From JASSUD01 sp031963405 (lineage in GTDB: Bacteria > Pseudomonadota > Gammaproteobacteria > Burkholderiales > Burkholderiaceae): a DNA stretch of 64,000 nucleotides. The position numbers and the translations under genes were made by a program. Each line of letters begins with the position of its first letter. The stretch's first letter is position 1. Positions 1 to 8,111 of this stretch are shown in pieces. The notes under the pieces are model-generated. The model was given only the letters and a program-made list of their open reading frames with translations, was not told the origin of the DNA and made no database searches. The DNA is taken from the NCBI GenBank assembly GCA_031963405.1, contig JASSUJ010000001.1:2294001-2358000 (forward strand), written 5' to 3'.

Positions 1-84
1 ATTAATGTGAAGTTTTCAGGATTTCTAGTCCAGCACACTTAATTAAATAAAAAGCATTTTAGAACTTTTCAAAAGGAAATCACG

Positions 85-981
85 ATGACCGTCATTCCTA
101 ATCACGCCGCTGATAGCTTTAATCCTCGCTTTCCTATCGTTTCCTGGGGAGCAGTCTTTGTCGGCATATTGCTAGCACTGGCTTTTTCCCTGGTAATGAA
201 TGTGCTGGGCACTGCGGTAGGAGGGGCAGCACTCACGCCGATGTATGAGCACAAATTACAAGTATTTGGAGTCGGGGCTGGCCTTTGGCTGGTCGTAACA
301 ACTGTGGCCTCAACCTCAGTCGGCGCCTATTTTGCCGGTGCTTGTGCACCAGCACGTGGCTGCATGCATGGTGTATTGGCCTGGGCTGGCTCAATGTTGG
401 TCACTATCTATGTGCTATCAATGGCGATTACTGGTGCCTCTAGCACTGCATTTGATGTCATGGGTAAGGGCTTGTCGCTAGCAGGGCAAGGTCTGTCAGA
501 TGCCGCACCTCATATTGCTAAAGGCGTGGGAAAAAGCGGTGCAGATTTAGATTTAAGCAGTCTGCGTAAGCGCTTTGAAAGCATACTGGAAAAAAACCAG
601 GACACCCGTTTAGATGCCAACAAGATAAAAAATCAAGGAGCTGAGTTGGTGAAATGGGTGGAAAGTGTCGCTCAAGAAGCCAAACCTGCTCTTAGCAAAG
701 ACGATAAAGATAAGCTGGCTCAATTGATTGCATCAAACACTAATCGTAGCCGTGCTGAAGCACAAAAAATGGCCGATGAAGCTGACCAGCTTTATAAGCA
801 AGCTTTTGCAAAATATGAAGAGGTGCGGAAAAATGCAGAAGGCCGTATGCGTGAAGTAGCAAAGAGTGCCGCCGCGGGTGTTACGCAGGCTGCATGGTGG
901 ATGTTCGCTATGCTTGCGCTAGGTGCTGTGGCGGCGGCTGCAGCTGGGCATTTTGGCTATCGTCAGCAGTCTCAACTATAA
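85..981 (+). CDS. Membrane protein of unknown function with long cytoplasmic or periplasmic coil
   Basis: 298 residues starting at an ATG preceded by an AAAAGGA ribosome site. Three hydrophobic segments lie near residues 19-41, 56-79 and 92-116, then a polar Lys/Glu/Ala-rich helical stretch (about 150-265) that looks like a coiled coil, and a last hydrophobic segment near 270-292. The N-terminal three-helix part resembles small uncharacterised YrzE/TIGR04086-like membrane proteins, but I recognise no catalytic motif and assign no function. It is monocistronic and closed by a strong hairpin terminator before the groES promoter. Confidence 0.75.
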   Translation: MTVIPNHAADSFNPRFPIVSWGAVFVGILLALAFSLVMNVLGTAVGGAALTPMYEHKLQVFGVGAGLWLVVTTVASTSVGAYFAGACAPARGCMHGVLAWAGSMLVTIYVLSMAITGASSTAFDVMGKGLSLAGQGLSDAAPHIAKGVGKSGADLDLSSLRKRFESILEKNQDTRLDANKIKNQGAELVKWVESVAQEAKPALSKDDKDKLAQLIASNTNRSRAEAQKMADEADQLYKQAFAKYEEVRKNAEGRMREVAKSAAAGVTQAAWWMFAMLALGAVAAAAAGHFGYRQQSQL

Positions 982-1030
982 GCAAATGAATCACCCATAA
1001 GAAAAGGTAAGAGAGCAAGAGGGGGGGAGG

Positions 1031-1053
1031 AAAAGGCGGCTTAGCCGCCTTTT
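1031..1053 (+). terminator. Rho-independent terminator after the 85-981 gene
   Basis: A perfect stem AAAAGGCGGC / GCCGCCTTTT around a TTA loop, followed by a T-rich run. Because the stem is flanked by A's on the left and T's on the right it may work in both directions. It separates the upstream membrane protein gene from the groE promoter. Confidence 0.85.
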
Positions 1054-1110
1054 CCTTTTCTGCTTCTTTTCGCTTTCACTTGCTCATTTTTTCTTATGCC
1101 TTTTGCCGAC

Positions 1111-1139
1111 TTGAATTTGTATAGGTCGCTCTCTATAAT
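1111..1139 (+). promoter_or_regulatory. Sigma-70 promoter of groES-groEL
   Basis: TTGAAT (1111-1116) and TATAAT (1134-1139) are separated by 17 bp, an almost ideal housekeeping promoter. The last base of the -10 box is the first base of the CIRCE operator, so repressor binding would cover the start of transcription. No good sigma-32 promoter was seen beside it. Confidence 0.85.
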
Positions 1140-1165
1140 TAGCACTCTTTGATGAAGAGTGCTAA
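1139..1165 (+). promoter_or_regulatory. CIRCE operator (HrcA binding site)
   Basis: The sequence is TTAGCACTC, a 9-bp spacer, then GAGTGCTAA: a perfect match to the CIRCE consensus. In known systems HrcA repressor binds CIRCE and is kept active by GroEL, so heat or misfolding derepresses the operon. Here it sits directly at the promoter start site. About 270 bp of leader separate it from groES, which is longer than usual; I see no other clear signal in that leader. Confidence 0.95.
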
Positions 1166-1434
1166 CAACTCTGCTTTGTCAATTACAAAAGGTATCGGTT
1201 GACCCTAGTTAAAAGGGTGTTCCTGTCCATATGTAGAGAACTTGGCTCAGCAGATTTTTATTCTCTGCGCTTTGAGAAAAATTTTGATGTAGTCGTCAGT
1301 CTTGTCACCAGATAGTAGATTAATCTCTATAGAGCCTGCTTGAGAGCGGGTTCTTGGGGCACCTGACTGGCTGAAACCATCCATAAGATAGATAAAAGTA
1401 TCCAAGATTCTCTAGTCACCATTGAGAGGCGTGT

Positions 1435-1728
1435 ATGAAAAAAAACCTTCGTCCTTTAAACGATCGCGTTATCGTTAAACGTTTGACGACTGAAACCAAA
1501 ACGGCTTCAGGCATTTTTATTCCTGAAACTGCGGCTGAAAAACCTGACCAAGGTGAAGTATTAGCTGTAGGCCCTGGTAAGAAAGATGACAAAGGGGTAG
1601 CAATACCGCTTGATGTGAAAGCTGGCGATCGCGTTCTGTTTGGCAAATACGCAGCACAGACCATCAAAATTGACGATGAAGAACTACTCGTCATTCGTGA
1701 AGAAGATATCTTGGCTGTTTTGAACTAG
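1435..1728 (+). CDS. groS: Co-chaperonin GroES (Cpn10)
   Basis: 97 residues, the normal length. The N-terminus (LRPLNDRVIVKR) and the mobile loop region (TKTASGIFIPETAAEKPDQG) are typical, as is the GDRVLFGKY stretch. GroES forms the heptameric lid of the GroEL chamber in the cytoplasm. It is the first gene of the CIRCE-controlled groE unit. The gap to groL is about 216 bp and is filled by a family A palindrome, whereas groES and groEL are usually separated by only a few dozen bases. Confidence 0.98.
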   Translation: MKKNLRPLNDRVIVKRLTTETKTASGIFIPETAAEKPDQGEVLAVGPGKKDDKGVAIPLDVKAGDRVLFGKYAAQTIKIDDEELLVIREEDILAVLN

Positions 1729-1751
1729 TCATTTTATTTGAATGATTGATG

Positions 1752-1856
1752 AAGGAAGGTCTGTATAAGCCGGATGGCGGCGTCATGCCTCCTTGCCGTA
1801 CTAGCGTACTGTCTGCGTCGGCATTCCTTGCCCTCCAGCTTATACAGACCTTCCTT
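1752..1856. repeat. Family A palindromic element, copy A1 (between groES and groEL)
   Basis: 19-bp perfect arms AAGGAAGGTCTGTATAAGC (1752-1770) and its complement (1838-1856) enclose the family core: GCGGCGTCATGCCTCC, TTGCC, the GTAC-N4-GTAC apex and CTGTCTGCGTCGGCATTCC. The flank 1869-1897 (GACTATTAGTACTGCAACG...) recurs in degenerate form at 13955-13984. Confidence 0.9.
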
Positions 1857-1944
1857 AATCAAATGCATGGACTATTAGTACTGCAACGCTGTCATCAGGT
1901 TATGCAGGCCTTCCATAAGACTTAAAGAATTCAAGGAGCTAAAT

Positions 1945-3594
1945 ATGTCTAAAGAAGTCGTGATTGGCGATGTCGCACGCGACAGGATCGTCGAAGGTGT
2001 CAACATCCTCGCGAATGCAGTTAAAGTTACACTTGGTCCAAAAGGCCTGAATGTCGTGATCGAGCGCAGCTTTGGCGCGCCTTCCATCACTAAAGACGGC
2101 GTATCGGTAGCTAAAGCAATTGAAAAATTGAAAGATAAGCTACAGGATATCGGCGCTCAACTCGTTAAAGAAGTTGCCTCAAGAACTAGCGATAACGCTG
2201 GTGATGGCACCACTACTGCAACTTTGCTGGCCCAAGCACTCGTTATCGAAGGTCGCAAGCACGTAGTAGCTGGCAGAAATCCAATGGATTTGAAGCGTGG
2301 TATTGAGCAAGCTGTCGCAGCTGTCGTGAGCGAGCTTGGCAAAATCAGCAAACCTTGCACAACGCGTAAAGAAATTGCTCAAGTAGGCTCGATCTCCGCT
2401 AATAGCGACACCTCAATTGGTGAGCGCATTGCTGAAGCGATGGATAAAGTGGGCAAGGAAGGCGTGATTACCGTTGAAGATGGTAAGTCACTCGCTGACG
2501 AACTCGAAGTCGTAGAAGGCATGGAATTTGACCGCGGCTATCTGTCCCCTTACTTTATCAATAATCCTGATAAGCAAGTTGCTATTCTTGAGAATCCTTA
2601 TGTCTTATTGCACGACAAAAAGATTTCCAACATTCGCGATTTGCTACCCGTGCTTGAGCAAATTGCCAAGACCAGCCGTCCATTGTTGATTATTGCTGAA
2701 GATGTCGAAGGCGAAGCGCTTGCTACCCTGGTAGTAAATAATATTCGCGGCATTCTGAAAACTGTCGCTGTGAAGGCGCCAGGTTTTGGTGACCGTCGTA
2801 AAGCCATGTTAGAAGACATCGCAATCCTAACCGGTGGCCAAGTTGTGGCTGAAGAAACCGGGCTGACGCTTGAAAAAACTACCCTCAATGAATTAGGTCA
2901 AGCCCAGCGGATTGAAGTCGCTAAAGAAAAAACCACTATCATTGATGGTGCGGGAGATGCGAAGAATATCGAAGCGCGCGTCAAACAAATTAGCGTACAA
3001 ATGGAAGCTGCAACGTCTGATTACGACCGCGAGAAATTGCAAGAACGTGTAGCCAAATTGGCTGGCGGTGTAGCATTGATCAAAGTTGGCGCTGCGACCG
3101 AAGTTGAAATGAAAGAGAAGAAAGCACGTGTTGAAGATGCCTTGCATGCAACCCGCGCAGCAGTTGAAGAAGGTATTGTGCCAGGCGGCGGTGTAGCACT
3201 CATCAGAGCGCGTCAGTCGATCGTTGGCTTGAAAGGCAAAAATGCCGATCAAGATGCTGGTATTCAAATCGTTTTGCGCGCGCTCGAAGAGCCGCTACGT
3301 CAGATCGTGACGAATGGTGGCGAAGAGCCAGGCATTGTGGTGGCAAAAGTTGTCGAAGGTAAAGGTAACTTTGGTTACAATGCAGCCACAAGCGAGTACG
3401 GTGATCTGGTTGAAGCGGGCGTAGTTGACCCAACCAAAGTGACACGTACTGCACTGCAAAACGCTGCTTCCATCGCTGCTTTGCTGTTAACCACTAACTG
3501 CGCTGTATTTGAATCGGCTAAAGAAGAAGGTTCAGCTGCTGGTGGTATGCCTGGCGGTATGGGTGGCATGGGCGGTATGGGCATGGATATGTAA
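1945..3594 (+). CDS. groL: Chaperonin GroEL (Cpn60)
   Basis: 549 residues, full length. Characteristic stretches are visible: TLGPKGLNVVIE near residue 30, DGVSVAKAIE, the ATP-binding GDGTTTATLLAQ near 86, and the C-terminal GGM repeat tail ending GMGMDM. It assembles into the double-ring folding machine in the cytoplasm and also modulates HrcA. The start follows an AAGGAGC site seven bases upstream. It is followed by a strong terminator, so the groE unit ends here. Codon and base use look like the other housekeeping genes. Confidence 0.99.
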   Translation: MSKEVVIGDVARDRIVEGVNILANAVKVTLGPKGLNVVIERSFGAPSITKDGVSVAKAIEKLKDKLQDIGAQLVKEVASRTSDNAGDGTTTATLLAQALVIEGRKHVVAGRNPMDLKRGIEQAVAAVVSELGKISKPCTTRKEIAQVGSISANSDTSIGERIAEAMDKVGKEGVITVEDGKSLADELEVVEGMEFDRGYLSPYFINNPDKQVAILENPYVLLHDKKISNIRDLLPVLEQIAKTSRPLLIIAEDVEGEALATLVVNNIRGILKTVAVKAPGFGDRRKAMLEDIAILTGGQVVAEETGLTLEKTTLNELGQAQRIEVAKEKTTIIDGAGDAKNIEARVKQISVQMEAATSDYDREKLQERVAKLAGGVALIKVGAATEVEMKEKKARVEDALHATRAAVEEGIVPGGGVALIRARQSIVGLKGKNADQDAGIQIVLRALEEPLRQIVTNGGEEPGIVVAKVVEGKGNFGYNAATSEYGDLVEAGVVDPTKVTRTALQNAASIAALLLTTNCAVFESAKEEGSAAGGMPGGMGGMGGMGMDM

Positions 3595-3650
3595 TTTTGA
3601 TACATGCTTGTTTTAGCAATGCCTCTGTGAGGTGTTGTCTAAAATAAAAA

Positions 3651-3680
3651 AACCCGCAGCTAACACTGCGGGTTTTTTTT
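3651..3680 (+). terminator. Rho-independent terminator of groES-groEL
   Basis: Stem AACCCGCAG / CTGCGGGTT around a short loop followed by eight T's, 57 bp after the groL stop codon. An A-run precedes the stem. Confidence 0.95.
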
Positions 3681-3702
3681 AATAGTGAGAGTTTAGCGCT
3701 TA

Positions 3703-3817
3703 GAACCTGTTCACCATCTGCAAAAGTGAGTTGTGTTGGGGTTCCGTATTTAATTCAATTCGTCACTCCAACATTGCGGCCTCAAGGGTGACTTTTTGAG
3801 GTCGTGAACAGGTTTTA
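3703..3817. repeat. Family C palindromic element, copy C1
   Basis: Ends AGAACCTGTTCACCATCT and AGGTCGTGAACAGGTTTT are imperfect inverted repeats. The core GTTGGGGTTCCGTATTTAATTCAATT with ACTCCAAC folds a second hairpin. The AGAACCTGTTC terminus is shared with family B. Confidence 0.85.
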
Positions 3818-3923
3818 ACAATTTGCTTGCTCAATACTACCTAGCCTGCTAGGCAGTATTACGGCAACACGCTAACATCTCATTTTTGTGTTCACCCGTA
3901 TTGTTTAAGAAAGAATGATAGAA

Positions 3924-4094
3924 ATGGAATACAAAAGCTGGATGTGCTTGATTTGTGGTTGGATTTACGACGAAGAAGCTGGGCTTCCTGAAGAAGGAAT
4001 TGCGCCAGGCACGCGCTGGGATGATGTGCCAGCAAACTGGACATGCCCTGAATGTGGTGCTCGTAAAGAAGATTTTGAAATGATCAGTATCTAA
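3924..4094 (+). CDS. rubA: Rubredoxin
   Basis: A 56-residue protein. It carries the two rubredoxin knuckles CLICGWIYD (Cys8, Cys11) and CPECGARKEDF (Cys41, Cys44) that hold one iron, and the conserved PGTRWDDVPANW between them. Rubredoxins are small cytoplasmic one-electron carriers. An in-frame ATG at 3915 would add three residues; both starts have weak ribosome sites, and I chose the one matching the family's usual MEYKSW beginning. In Burkholderia this gene sits beside groE on one side and pilGHIJ-type chemosensory genes on the other. Confidence 0.93.
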   Translation: MEYKSWMCLICGWIYDEEAGLPEEGIAPGTRWDDVPANWTCPECGARKEDFEMISI

Positions 4095-4099
4095 AAAGG

Positions 4100-4175
4100 C
4101 CCGCATAATCCGGGGGAGCTCACGCCTCGTTTGTACTGGCACTTGCCCGTAGGTTATGCAGATCCTCCTTCCAGG
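4100..4175. repeat. Family A element, degenerate copy A2
   Basis: GGCCCGCATAA near the left and TTATGCAGATCCTCCTTCC near the right are the remains of the arms; the middle keeps only TTTGTACTGGC of the core. It follows rubredoxin directly. Confidence 0.5.
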
Positions 4176-4355
4176 TTCTAGTTCAAAGCATTCTTTTCGG
4201 AACCTGGCTTAGCCTATTCAAAAAGTCAGCTCCTGTCGGTATTGCAAGGTGCAAGACAGGGCAGCAGCAATTCTGTTTGATTAGCGTGTATTCTGCTTCT
4301 TATGCGGAGCCCTTTTCGAATAAAGACGCTTTTTTGAAAATATTAAAAAATTCTT

Positions 4356-4494
4356 GGAACCTGTTTAACGTCTTAACAAAGATGAGAAGGTTGTGGTCTG
4401 CATGTTGAGGTTCCGTATTTAATTAAACGCTTTACCCCAACATGATTGCTCCTTACCTTTATTAGCCGTTTTTTTGAGACGTTGAACAAGCTCT
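4356..4494. repeat. Family C palindromic element, copy C2
   Basis: Outer arms GGAACCTGTTTAACGTCTT and AGACGTTGAACAAGCTCT pair imperfectly. The core GTTGAGGTTCCGTATTTAATT with ACCCCAACATG matches copy C1. Between this and rubredoxin (4176-4355) I see no gene. Confidence 0.8.
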
Positions 4495-4558
4495 AAAAGT
4501 GATTTGGATTGAACTGAGCTAGCCTGCTCTTAGAAAATTTTGCTTAAAGCCTCAATTC

Positions 4559-6004
4559 GTGCCTATTCAAACCCTTTTAAATTCGCGTAAAGGCGCTGTG
4601 TTAGAAGCAGAGCAAGCGCTTAATGCAGCCTGTGCCGCGCTAGCTGAGCATGGTGATCTTGATGAGCTAAGCAGTGCGCTCCAACAATCCGAGCAAGCGC
4701 TGCGTGTAGCAGGTTGGCAGCATGCTCTGTGCTTTAATCAAGCGCTATTAATGGCAGCGCCGTTTATTGCAGATAATGATGCTAGGCGCACTTCGTTCGA
4801 AGCCGCATTAAGCGATTTTACGGCAGCGTTGTGTCGTCGTAATCTACGTGAGTTAGCCAGCTCAACGCAGCTTATTGAGCACTATCGTACTTTATGCGCT
4901 AGCGCTAATCCTGAGCGTTCGTCCATTATCTCCTTTGATGAATTTGCGCTTGCTAAACGCCTAGTCCCTCAGGCGTTGTTATGCACCGAATTAAGTGCGC
5001 ATGAAATTACTCGCTTACGTGAACGTTATGAGCATGCTCTGCTGATCGTACTGCGCACTTCAGCCCAACAAGCATCTTCCGCGCCTCTCTTAGCCGAAGA
5101 CGCATTAGATGAGCTGGACGCATGTCTAGCAGCATTAGCCCATTCCTCTCCTTATAATCTGTGGTATTTGGCCAGTGCCTGCGTGCGTGCACAGCGCGAA
5201 GCAGGCGTCGCCTATGATGACGACGCGAAGCGACTCTATGCCAGCTACAACTTGTTGCTCAGTAGTCAAATGAGTCAGATTGAAGCCAACAATGGTATGA
5301 CGTGCGCTCCTCACTCAGTGGTACGCACCAGCGTTGCCTTATTATGGCGTGCCTTTGCCATAGAGGGAGCCGCGCCCAAAAGCGGGGAATATGTACAACT
5401 ATTGCGCGATTATGGGCTGAGTGTCGCTTGGCGCTTGATTGACTTGAATCCAGAACAAGCTTCAGACTATGCCGAGGGCGCGCAGCTGCTCTATGACACA
5501 GATAGCAGCGAGGATCAGCAAATTGGCGCGCTGACCTTAAACGGAAGTGCCCATGAAAACTTCTTAGTTATGGCAGACTTATCTATTGCCACCTTGACTA
5601 AATATACCGATGTGGTTGCAGCAAGCGATAAGCCGCAAGCCGGGTTAGCTTTACAAGCTTCAGAGGCGGCTTATTGCTTAGCTAACTTGGCATGCCAGAT
5701 TGGCTTAGCTAAATTAGCATGGCTGGCCGATATGCTTGGGCTTGCATGGCGGCGCTATGCGTATCTTGCCGCGCAGTCTATAGAAACACGAGAAAACCTA
5801 CATGACCTGTCTGATGGCGCGATGCCAGCCGACCGTCCTAATATGCAGATATTTCCTTTCCCTGCTATTTTGCAAGAGGGCGGTAAAAAATTAGAAGAGA
5901 ATTTGCAGCAATTTGCAGCAGGTAGGCTAGCTGATGAGGCATCAGCGGATGATTGGTATTGGGCTGAGTTATCAGCGTTTATTGAAAGTGCAAATGAATC
6001 TTAA
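4559..6004 (+). CDS. Alpha-helical protein, possible remnant of the pilus chemosensory kinase (ChpA/PilL N-terminus, FimL-like)
   Basis: 481 residues, rich in Ala, Leu and acidic residues, predicted all-helical, with no signal peptide. The frame opens at a TAG at 4520 and offers only a GTG start at 4559 with no ribosome site. The C-terminal part (SEAAYCLANLACQIGLAKLAWLADML, residues about 365-400, quoted in pieces: SEAAYCLANLACQIG and LAKLAWLADML) has the spacing of a phosphotransfer helix pair but lacks the phospho-accepting His. In Burkholderia the slot between rubredoxin and yqgE holds pilGHIJ and a CheA-like kinase. I infer that this is what is left of that kinase's N-terminal region, or a FimL-type relative. 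A search would be needed to confirm it. Confidence 0.5.
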   Translation: MPIQTLLNSRKGAVLEAEQALNAACAALAEHGDLDELSSALQQSEQALRVAGWQHALCFNQALLMAAPFIADNDARRTSFEAALSDFTAALCRRNLRELASSTQLIEHYRTLCASANPERSSIISFDEFALAKRLVPQALLCTELSAHEITRLRERYEHALLIVLRTSAQQASSAPLLAEDALDELDACLAALAHSSPYNLWYLASACVRAQREAGVAYDDDAKRLYASYNLLLSSQMSQIEANNGMTCAPHSVVRTSVALLWRAFAIEGAAPKSGEYVQLLRDYGLSVAWRLIDLNPEQASDYAEGAQLLYDTDSSEDQQIGALTLNGSAHENFLVMADLSIATLTKYTDVVAASDKPQAGLALQASEAAYCLANLACQIGLAKLAWLADMLGLAWRRYAYLAAQSIETRENLHDLSDGAMPADRPNMQIFPFPAILQEGGKKLEENLQQFAAGRLADEASADDWYWAELSAFIESANES

Positions 6005-6073
6005 TATTTATATGGGATTGCAGACGCTAAATCAGCAAAACTCACGAAAACGGGTTACAAAAAATTAAGCAAA

Positions 6074-6176
6074 CGTTGAACCAGCCGGGAGCGGCATTTT
6101 GTCTCCTGGCTACTACTAAGGGTGCTGTCTGGGTCGGCATTGATCGCTCGAGATTGAATACACTTTCCTTTGAACA
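6074..6176. repeat. Family A element, copy A3 (explains a spurious ORF)
   Basis: GTTGAACCAGCCGGGAGCGG... GTCTCCTGGC... CTGTCTGGGTCGGCATTG... TTGAATACACTTTCC follows the family A order of arm, core, arm. The short open frame at 6076-6258 lies on this element and is not a gene in my view. Confidence 0.65.
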
Positions 6177-6260
6177 GGTTCTTAGCGCTCAGTCACATAC
6201 GATTTATTTACCCTGTATCAGGCTAGTTAATTTGCAAACAGTTTTTCTAAACATTTGATC

Positions 6261-6836
6261 ATGACCCATACTATCGATCACATCGATTTCACCAATCATT
6301 TTTTAATTGCTATGCCTAAGATGGCAGATGCAACCTTTTCTGGCACCGTGATTTATCTGTGTGATCATAGCGAGCGTGGCGCGCTTGGCCTAGTCATCAA
6401 CCGGCCGACTGATCTTGATTTAAAAACGCTTTTTAAGCGGCTTGATTTAAAACTTGAGCTTGAACCGCTGTCGCAAGTGCCAGTTTATTTTGGTGGCCCT
6501 GTGCAAACTGAGCGAGGCTTTGTGCTGCACGAACCCACCGACGAGCAATACCTATCATCAATGTCGGTGCCAGGCGGCTTAGCCATGACGACCTCAAAAG
6601 ATGTATTAGAGGGGGTCGCACAAGGCAAAGGCCCCAGTAAATTCCTATTAACCTTAGGTCATGCAGGGTGGGGCGCCGGCCAGCTTGAAGAAGAAATTGC
6701 GAGCAATGGTTGGTTAACTGTGCCAGCAGAGGCAAGCATTATCTTTGACGTACCGGTTGAACAGCGTTTTAGCGCGGCACTTGGTTTGTTGGGGGTTTCG
6801 CCAGCGATGTTATCCAGCGAAGCAGGCCACGCCTAA
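6261..6836 (+). CDS. yqgE: YqgE/AlgH family protein (DUF179)
   Basis: 191 residues, the usual family size. It shows the family's N-terminal FLIAMPKMADATFSGTVIYL, HSERGALGLVINRP and the later GYAGWGAGQLE-like stretch (here GHAGWGAGQLEEEI). The biochemical role is not established; it is almost always encoded next to ruvX, as here. A TTG two codons upstream (6255) is an alternative start. A family B palindrome begins at the last base of the stop codon, leaving no room for another terminator. Confidence 0.93.
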   Translation: MTHTIDHIDFTNHFLIAMPKMADATFSGTVIYLCDHSERGALGLVINRPTDLDLKTLFKRLDLKLELEPLSQVPVYFGGPVQTERGFVLHEPTDEQYLSSMSVPGGLAMTTSKDVLEGVAQGKGPSKFLLTLGHAGWGAGQLEEEIASNGWLTVPAEASIIFDVPVEQRFSAALGLLGVSPAMLSSEAGHA

Positions 6837-6978
6837 GAACCTGTTCCAAGTCTCTCAAAAGCACCCTTCTTTGCGGTCGTGCGGTGCTCGCAATCCTCAT
6901 GTACTCATGTACATTCCGGTTGCTGTGCTCCGGACTCCCCCAAATAAGGGCACTTTTGAAAGACTTTGAACAGATTCT
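6836..6978. repeat. Family B palindromic element, copy B1
   Basis: About 31-bp arms (AGAACCTGTTCCAAGTCTCT..., 6836-6866, and its near-complement ending ...TTGAACAGATTCT, 6948-6978). The core GCGGTGCTCGCAATCCTCAT, GTAC-TCAT-GTAC, ATTCCGGTTGCTGTGCTCCGG is the family B signature. It starts inside the yqgE stop codon and is followed within two bases by B2. Confidence 0.9.
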
Positions 6979-6980
6979 AC

Positions 6981-7091
6981 GAACCTGCTCCCAAATCGCC
7001 TAAAAGGCCGTGATTCGCGTTTTCCAAGTTCCAATTGCTCTGCTCTGGTCTCTCCCGACTGACGGTCTTTTAGACAGTTTGAGGTGGGTTC
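6981..7091. repeat. Family B palindromic element, copy B2
   Basis: Arms GAACCTGCTCCCAAATCGCC... (6981-7011) and ...AGTTTGAGGTGGGTTC (7061-7091) pair imperfectly; the core GTGATTCGCGTT is kept but the GTAC apex is lost. It lies just upstream of ruvX. Confidence 0.85.
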
Positions 7092-7118
7092 TACAGAAAA
7101 TTTATGTAAAGTGCTGCG

Positions 7119-7505
7119 ATGTTATTAGCTTTTGATTATGGCGAGAAGCGTATTGGTGTGGCGCTTGGTAATACGTTAACGCGCTCTGCGCGAGCGTTAA
7201 CTGTGCTGGAAAACCGTAGCCGCGCTTATCGCTTTGAGGCGGTAGCGGACTTAATTAAGCAGTGGCAGCCGCATACACTAGTCGTTGGGCTGCCTTGCTA
7301 TCCGGATGGCAATCCACATCATATGACGCAACAAGCAAAACGCTTTGGTACGAAGTTAAATGAACGTTTTGACTTGCCGGTTGTGTGGGTAGATGAACGT
7401 TATTCATCGGTGGCTGCCGATGCTAACCAGTCTGGCGTAGCGCGTGACGCTGAAGCGGCGCGCATTATTCTGCAACAATTTTTTGATGAAAATACCCATG
7501 CTTGA
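7119..7505 (+). CDS. ruvX: Holliday junction resolvase-like RNase RuvX (YqgF)
   Basis: 128 residues, typical length. The RNase H-like fold is marked by the N-terminal LLAFDYGEKRIGVALG (first catalytic Asp), VVGLPCYPDG (usually VVGLP-YNMDG) and VWVDERYSSV. The family acts on nucleic acids, with roles proposed in 16S rRNA 5' processing and junction resolution. It overlaps pyrR by 8 bp, so the two are translationally coupled. Confidence 0.94.
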   Translation: MLLAFDYGEKRIGVALGNTLTRSARALTVLENRSRAYRFEAVADLIKQWQPHTLVVGLPCYPDGNPHHMTQQAKRFGTKLNERFDLPVVWVDERYSSVAADANQSGVARDAEAARIILQQFFDENTHA

Positions 7506-8007
7506 GTTTGATGCCGAAGCACTTTATCAACTGATGCTCGATAAAATTCGCGCAACCTATGGCACGCAGTTTAGTCAACCTGACAGTGCGGTATTAGTCG
7601 GCATTTGGAGTGGTGGCGCATGGCTCGCTGAGCGGCTTGCGGCAGATTTAGGCGCGCCAAACTTTGGGGTCTTAAACATCTCTTTGCATCGCGACGACTA
7701 CCCATCCAAAGGGCTGCCTTGCCAACCGCAGCCCACTTCATTGCCGTTCGATATCAATGGGCGCCGGCTATTGTTAGTTGACGATGTGCTATATACCGGT
7801 CGTACTATCCGTGCAGCAATCAACGAGCTGTACGATTTTGGTCGACCAGCTGCAGTAGAGTTGGCGGTGCTCATTGCCCGCAGTGGGCGCGAGTTGCCTA
7901 TTGCGGCTAACTTTGTGGGAAGTCTGGCTGATATCCCGCCTAATCAAAAATTTGTGCTGCACCGCGAGCATGATAAATTTGTATTAAATACTGAAAAGCT
8001 AGGTTAG
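7498..8007 (+). CDS. pyrR: Bifunctional pyrimidine regulatory protein / uracil phosphoribosyltransferase PyrR
   Basis: 169 residues from the ATG at 7498 inside the ruvX end; an in-frame ATG at 7486 is possible. The PRPP-binding loop LLLVDDVLYTGRTIRAA and the hood region SLHRDDYPSKG identify it. Known PyrR proteins convert uracil plus PRPP to UMP, and in Gram-positives bind pyr mRNA; in proteobacteria the regulatory part is less clear. I saw no obvious anti-antiterminator upstream of pyrB. It is followed by a short hairpin (8012-8053) and pyrB. Confidence 0.94.
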   Translation: MLEFDAEALYQLMLDKIRATYGTQFSQPDSAVLVGIWSGGAWLAERLAADLGAPNFGVLNISLHRDDYPSKGLPCQPQPTSLPFDINGRRLLLVDDVLYTGRTIRAAINELYDFGRPAAVELAVLIARSGRELPIAANFVGSLADIPPNQKFVLHREHDKFVLNTEKLG

Positions 8008-8011
8008 CTAC

Positions 8012-8053
8012 AGAAGGTCTGCATGATGCTGCATCCAGTTTATGCAGACTTTC
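8012..8053. repeat. Family A mini-element, copy A4
   Basis: AGAAGGTCTGCAT and ATGCAGACTTTCT form a 13-bp stem with a 16-base interior; the usual A core is missing. It lies five bases after the pyrR stop codon and resembles the arms of A1 and A9. Confidence 0.7.
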
Positions 8054-8111
8054 TCTGAACAGGCTCTTAGCTAAATCAATAACCGCGCGTAGTACTACTT
8101 AGTCTCATCTG

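Noticed and set aside
1416..1694. 92-residue frame antisense to groES
   Set aside because: Shadow of a strongly conserved gene; composition is that of a reverse frame.
2893..3267. 124-residue frame antisense to groEL
   Set aside because: Shadow frame caused by codon bias on the coding strand; no start signal.
3849..4142. 97-residue minus-strand frame
   Set aside because: It is antisense to rubredoxin, whose short frame is clearly real by its two Cys pairs.
6076..6258. 60-residue open frame upstream of yqgE
   Set aside because: It begins at TTG without a ribosome site and lies on a family A repeat copy (A3).
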